Shown here piece after piece: positions 60,953-64,000 of a DNA stretch of 64,000 nucleotides. The notes under the pieces are model-generated. The model saw only the letters and a list, made by a program, of their open reading frames with translations, searched no databases and was not told where the DNA came from. The stretch is from Chloroflexota bacterium (lineage in GTDB: Bacteria; Chloroflexota; UBA11872): the NCBI GenBank assembly GCA_022824495.1, contig JAJDZU010000015.1, forward strand, positions 1 through 64,000. The letters run 5' to 3'. The position numbers and the translations under genes are program-made. Position 1 is the first letter of the stretch. The number at the start of each line of letters is the position of its first letter.

Positions 60953-62930
60953 TGGCGGCTCGCAGCAGGCGGAGGCCCCGCAACCATTCGGCCGCGCCCC
61001 AGGCCTGAGCCGGCGCACCTTCGGGAGCGAAGGGGGCCTCGGGCTGGAAGAGCTCGCTGACAGCGCCCACTACACCGTCGCTCAGATGCGCCAGCATGGC
61101 CTCGCGCAGGCCACGAAGCTCGTCGGCGGGAGCTCCGGCCTTGAGGCTGGCCTGGATGTACATGCCCAGCAACCAGCTCCAGACCGGGCCCTGGTGATAG
61201 GACCCGTCGCGCTCGCGCGGTCCGCCACCGTAGAAGGGGCAGTAGGCCGGATGGTCGGGCGACAGGGAGCGAAGTCCGACTGGCGTCAATAGGGCCTCGC
61301 GGGCCTGTGCGAGGACCGAGGCGCGCTGCTGCGGTGAGAGCAGGTCCCCGGCGACCGCGAGGGCGATGACCTGGTTGGGTCGAATTGCGGGGTCGGAGCC
61401 GTCGGGACCATCGACGACATCGAAGAGGCCGCCAGTCTCGGGATTCCAGAAGCGTGTCGCGAACGAGTCCTCAATAAGGGAAAGAATGCCCGTGTCGAAG
61501 GCGTCGCGCCAGCCGATGCGAGCGAAGGCTTCCTTGGCGAACTTGAGGCCGGCGTACCAAAGGGCGTTGATTTCCACGGGCTTGCCGCGACGCGGGGTGA
61601 CGACCCAGTCCTCGAACTTGGCGTCCATCCAGGTCAGCTGGAGGCCGTCCTCGCCTCCGGTCAGCAGGCCGTCGGCGGGATCCATGCGGATGCCGTGGCG
61701 GGTGCCGCGGATGTGCCAGTCGATGATCTCAAGCAGGGCGGTGCCGAGCACGTCCAGGATCTCGGTGTCGTCGGTGGCGCGCACGTAGGCGGCCAGGGCG
61801 TGGGTGAACCAAAGGGCGGCATCAAAGGCGTGGTATTCGGGTTCGTCGCCGGCGTCGGGCCAGCGGTTGGGAACCATGCCCTGGTCGATGGCCTGGGCGT
61901 AGTTGAGCAGGATGGTCTTGGCCGTGGAGGCGCGGCCGGTTTCCAGGCAGAGGCCCGGCAACGAGATGAGGGTGTCGCGGCCCCAGTCGCCGAACCACGG
62001 GTAGCCGGCGATAACGGTGTTGGGCTCGGGGGCGAAACCGGGAAGCGACGGCCCTCGATGCACAAGGGTCTGGTCCGCGGCCAGCCTCAAGCGCTGCTCC
62101 AACGGGTCGGCGGCGGAGGCCACCAGCGAGACGGAGCGCGCATCGAACCTGGCCATGGACGCATCAACATCGGCGGCGGACTGAAGCTCATCGGCGACGA
62201 ATTGCAGGGTCACGCCGTGTCCGGGGCGTACCTCGGCAACGAAGTCCGCGGGAGCGAAAGCGTCCTCGGTGTAGTCGAATCCGCGGGCCTGTTCGACGCG
62301 GCGATGGAAGTTCCAGTACCAGTCGGACTGCATCTCGAGTCGCCAGCCGCTGCCGCCGAGGTGGACGCAGGGGGCGCCGCCGTCGGCCCGAACGGAGAGC
62401 GAGCCGGGTCCGGTCTGCAGGGCCTCGAATGACGGGTCGGCGCCGCGGCGGAGGGCGTGGAACCAGCGGAGCGTGACGAATGGTCGGACGCGGAGGCGTA
62501 GGGGGTGCTCGGCGTGGTTGGTGTAGCGAATGAACGTGCGGCTGCGTCCGCGTTCCATCCAGATGGTCTTCTCGACGGTTCCGGCGTCGGTGTCGAAGCG
62601 CCAGATGGGGCGCTGGCCGCGGAGGGTGAAGGCGGCGATGGCGGGGTAGCCGGCGGGGTGGAGCACGCCACCGTCGTACTCCTGGGTGCTGAGGGGGACC
62701 TCGGGGGCGTCGGCGGGTTGGATGAACTCGTCGGCGCCGGAGACGAGGACCCAGCGGGCGTTGGGGGGCGGGTCGGCGGCGACGAGGAGGCCGTGGTAGC
62801 GGCGGGTGGCGGCGCCGGCGAGGGTGGCGGAGGCGAAGCCGCCGACGCCGTTAGTGACGAGCCACTCGCGCTGGAGCAGTGGATCGGGGGCGCCGGTGAA
62901 GAGGTCGGCGGGGAGGTGGAGATCGCTCAC
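60942..62930 (-). CDS. Glycogen debranching enzyme (amylo-alpha-1,6-glucosidase)
   Basis: A 662-residue GDE of the GH133 type. The N-terminal domain begins REWLVTNGVGGFASATLAG and has the TRRYHGLLVAA segment. The catalytic (alpha/alpha)6 domain has AGYPWFGDWGRDTLISLPG, GLQLTWMDAKFEDWVVTPR and GKPVEINALWY; Asp and Glu residues there are the expected acids. It hydrolyses alpha-1,6 branch points. The start is GTG. The plus strand is G-rich here, so the coding strand is C-rich, opposite to polA. Confidence 0.93.
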   Translation of the reverse strand: MSDLHLPADLFTGAPDPLLQREWLVTNGVGGFASATLAGAATRRYHGLLVAADPPPNARWVLVSGADEFIQPADAPEVPLSTQEYDGGVLHPAGYPAIAAFTLRGQRPIWRFDTDAGTVEKTIWMERGRSRTFIRYTNHAEHPLRLRVRPFVTLRWFHALRRGADPSFEALQTGPGSLSVRADGGAPCVHLGGSGWRLEMQSDWYWNFHRRVEQARGFDYTEDAFAPADFVAEVRPGHGVTLQFVADELQSAADVDASMARFDARSVSLVASAADPLEQRLRLAADQTLVHRGPSLPGFAPEPNTVIAGYPWFGDWGRDTLISLPGLCLETGRASTAKTILLNYAQAIDQGMVPNRWPDAGDEPEYHAFDAALWFTHALAAYVRATDDTEILDVLGTALLEIIDWHIRGTRHGIRMDPADGLLTGGEDGLQLTWMDAKFEDWVVTPRRGKPVEINALWYAGLKFAKEAFARIGWRDAFDTGILSLIEDSFATRFWNPETGGLFDVVDGPDGSDPAIRPNQVIALAVAGDLLSPQQRASVLAQAREALLTPVGLRSLSPDHPAYCPFYGGGPRERDGSYHQGPVWSWLLGMYIQASLKAGAPADELRGLREAMLAHLSDGVVGAVSELFQPEAPFAPEGAPAQAWGAAEWLRGLRLLRAANGR

Positions 62931-62977
62931 GGGAAGGCCCGGCGGGGGGCGCGGAATGGGGCGGGTTCGTGCGCGTT

Positions 62978-63001
62978 AAGAGTTTTTTCCAAAAAACTCT
63001 T
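62978..63001. repeat. A/T-tract hairpin repeat, right copy
   Basis: AAGAGTTTTTT (62978-62988), CC, AAAAAACTCTT (62991-63001): the same perfect inverted repeat as at 8754-8777, with related flanking bases on the opposite strand. Confidence 0.65.
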
Positions 63002-63133
63002 GAGGCGGCGCGGGGTGCATTTTGGCGGGGTTTGGGGGGCGGAATGGGGGCGTGAAGCCGAGGTGTTTGTGGGCGGGGACGGAGCGAGGAGGGCGGGGCC
63101 GCAGATCACCGGACCACGCAGGCGGCGGCTCGC

Positions 63134-63155
63134 GGGGGCGGGGGGAGGGAGCGGG
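63134..63155 (+). other. Possible G-quadruplex motif
   Basis: Four runs of three or more G with short loops (GGGGG, GGGGGG, GGG, GGG). A second such motif is at 63219-63243. Both precede the TauE/SafE gene on its sense strand. In a G-rich spacer they may be coincidental. Confidence 0.3.
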
Positions 63156-63422
63156 AGCCGCAACTGGGCATCGGAGGGCGAGGGGGTGGCGGTGGTGGGG
63201 CGGGGTAGGTGCACTTGAGGGCGGGGTTGCGGGGACATCGGGGCTAGTGTACACTCCTTGCGGACAGAGGGCAAGGGTGAGACTGGCCGGCGGCCGGCGA
63301 GGGGCTGCCGGGGGCGAGCCGGGCTCGCCGTCGAGGGCGGCGATCGGCGCGGGGCGCCGTGGAGCGGCGCCTCGGGGCGAGGCGGTCGCTGTCCGGGTGC
63401 GTCCGGGCGGCGGTGCGATCCA

Positions 63423-63428
63423 TATACT
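63423..63428 (+). promoter_or_regulatory. -10 element for leaderless TauE/SafE mRNA
   Basis: TATACT ends 6 bases before the ATG at 63435; no ribosome binding site fits between. Confidence 0.45.
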
Positions 63429-63434
63429 CCGCCG

Positions 63435-64000
63435 ATGGCAAGCGCGGCGGCTACAAGCGAACGGCAGGCGCCGATCCTGGTGCTGATCGGCATCGGGCTG
63501 GCCGGTGGCGTGGTCAGCGGGCTGATCGGCGTGGGCGGCGGGATCGTCATGATTCCGCTGATGGTGGGGCTGCTGGGGATGACGCAGCACCGGGCGCATG
63601 GGACATCGTTAGCCATCATCGTACCCACGGCCTTTGCCGCGACCGTTCGCTACGCCAGCGTAAACCCCATCGACTGGTCGGTGGCGGCGGCGCTGGCAGC
63701 CACCTCGGTGGTATTCGCGGCGGTGGGGGCGCGGCTGACGGCCCATATCAACGAGAAGCTGCTGCGGCGGCTGTTTGCGCTGGTGCTGCTGGCCACCGCG
63801 CTGCGCATGTTCGTTTCGATCCAGGACGTGGCCCTGATGCACCTGGAAGGCGGCGAACGCCTGGTGGCGGCGGTGATCACCGGGGTCCTCACCGGCCTGG
63901 TCAGCGGGGTGATGGGCGTTGGCGGCGGGATCGTGATGGTTCCGGCGATGGTGATCCTGATGGGGATCGAGCAGGTGGTGGCGCAGGGGATCAGCCTGGC
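63435..64000 (+). CDS. TauE/SafE sulfite exporter-type permease, partial
   Basis: The first 188 codons of a TauE/SafE (DUF81) membrane protein; the gene runs past the window end. The family has two homologous halves, and both glycine motifs are seen: GLIGVGGGIVMIPLM at about 30 and GVMGVGGGIVMVPAM at about 157. Hydrophobic segments alternate as expected. Members export sulfite, sulfoacetate or related anions. There is no stop in frame up to 64000. Confidence 0.9.
   Translation, partial: MASAAATSERQAPILVLIGIGLAGGVVSGLIGVGGGIVMIPLMVGLLGMTQHRAHGTSLAIIVPTAFAATVRYASVNPIDWSVAAALAATSVVFAAVGARLTAHINEKLLRRLFALVLLATALRMFVSIQDVALMHLEGGERLVAAVITGVLTGLVSGVMGVGGGIVMVPAMVILMGIEQVVAQGISL

Larger units (their letters stand above)
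62931..63434. other. G-rich spacer between the debranching enzyme and the TauE/SafE gene
   Basis: No gene is supported. The plus strand is very G-rich and holds the A/T-tract hairpin (62978-63001), two four-run G-tract motifs (63134-63155 and 63219-63243), and a 10-base palindrome AGTGTACACT (63246-63255). TTGCGG (63227-63232) and TACACT (63250-63255) with a 17-base spacer form a weak possible promoter. Confidence 0.5.

Noticed and set aside
1-64000. CRISPR arrays, transposase or integrase genes
   Set aside because: No regularly spaced repeat-spacer pattern and no DDE or tyrosine/serine recombinase motifs were found; the repeats seen are dispersed single copies.

Overview
This is a GC-rich bacterial chromosome segment with about 55 supportable protein genes and no rRNA, complete tRNA or CRISPR array. 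The gene set suggests a Chloroflexota-like (SAR202/Dehalococcoidia-type) or similar heterotroph: XdhC split in two, glycolate-oxidase subunits, a tartrate/isopropylmalate-type dehydrogenase, a DUF6062 protein, a glycogen debranching enzyme and many Pro/Thr-rich lipoproteins. No rRNA is present to confirm this, so the taxonomy is inference.

Layout. 1-722: repeat-rich flank and the control region of a lower-GC island. 723-6461: a four-gene operon encoding a DNA cytosine-5 methyltransferase, a NurA-like nuclease, a HerA-like ATPase and a Vsr endonuclease. This is the best candidate here for an incompletely described defence system. 6465-7053: two small unknown genes on the minus strand. 7054-8882: a gene-free stretch full of dispersed repeats. 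8883-17957: polA, a NarL-type two-component pair, split XdhC, a methyltransferase, a VTT-domain membrane protein and mutM. 17967-24837: a minus-strand group (DUF3500 lipoprotein, rqcH-like, PfkB kinase, khpB/jag, yidC, yidD, rnpA, rpmH) concerned with ribosome rescue, membrane insertion and tRNA processing. 24999-32704: metabolic genes including citrate synthase, amidase, cytochrome c and an M29-like peptidase. 32951-36410: a lipoprotein, an OmpR/MprB-type two-component pair and a Crp-type regulator. 36577-40756: threonine-synthase paralogue, hydroxyacid dehydrogenase, beta-rich protein, CTG-start methyltransferase and a RidA-like protein. 40977-49134: discoidin-like membrane protein, glcF-glcE, panC, hom-thrC and an AI-2E-type permease. 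49197-53968: CinA-like/nucleotidyltransferase fusion, Rieske protein, amidohydrolase, HAD phosphatase and a polytopic membrane protein. 54150-64000: FtsH-like protease, lipoprotein, TatB fusion, dehydrogenase, DUF6062 protein, alpha/beta hydrolase, glycogen debranching enzyme and the start of a TauE/SafE permease.

Main points for a second look: (1) the methyltransferase-NurA-HerA-Vsr operon; (2) a YidC with an apparent PstS-like binding-protein domain of about 255 residues inserted between two core membrane segments; (3) a TatB-like protein fused to a Cys-containing C-terminal domain; (4) a PolA lacking visible proofreading residues and with Asp at the steric-gate position; (5) -10 elements placed directly at start codons, suggesting leaderless mRNAs; (6) a methyltransferase that appears to start with CTG; (7) a strand-composition flip near 53-54 kb that does not follow gene orientation.
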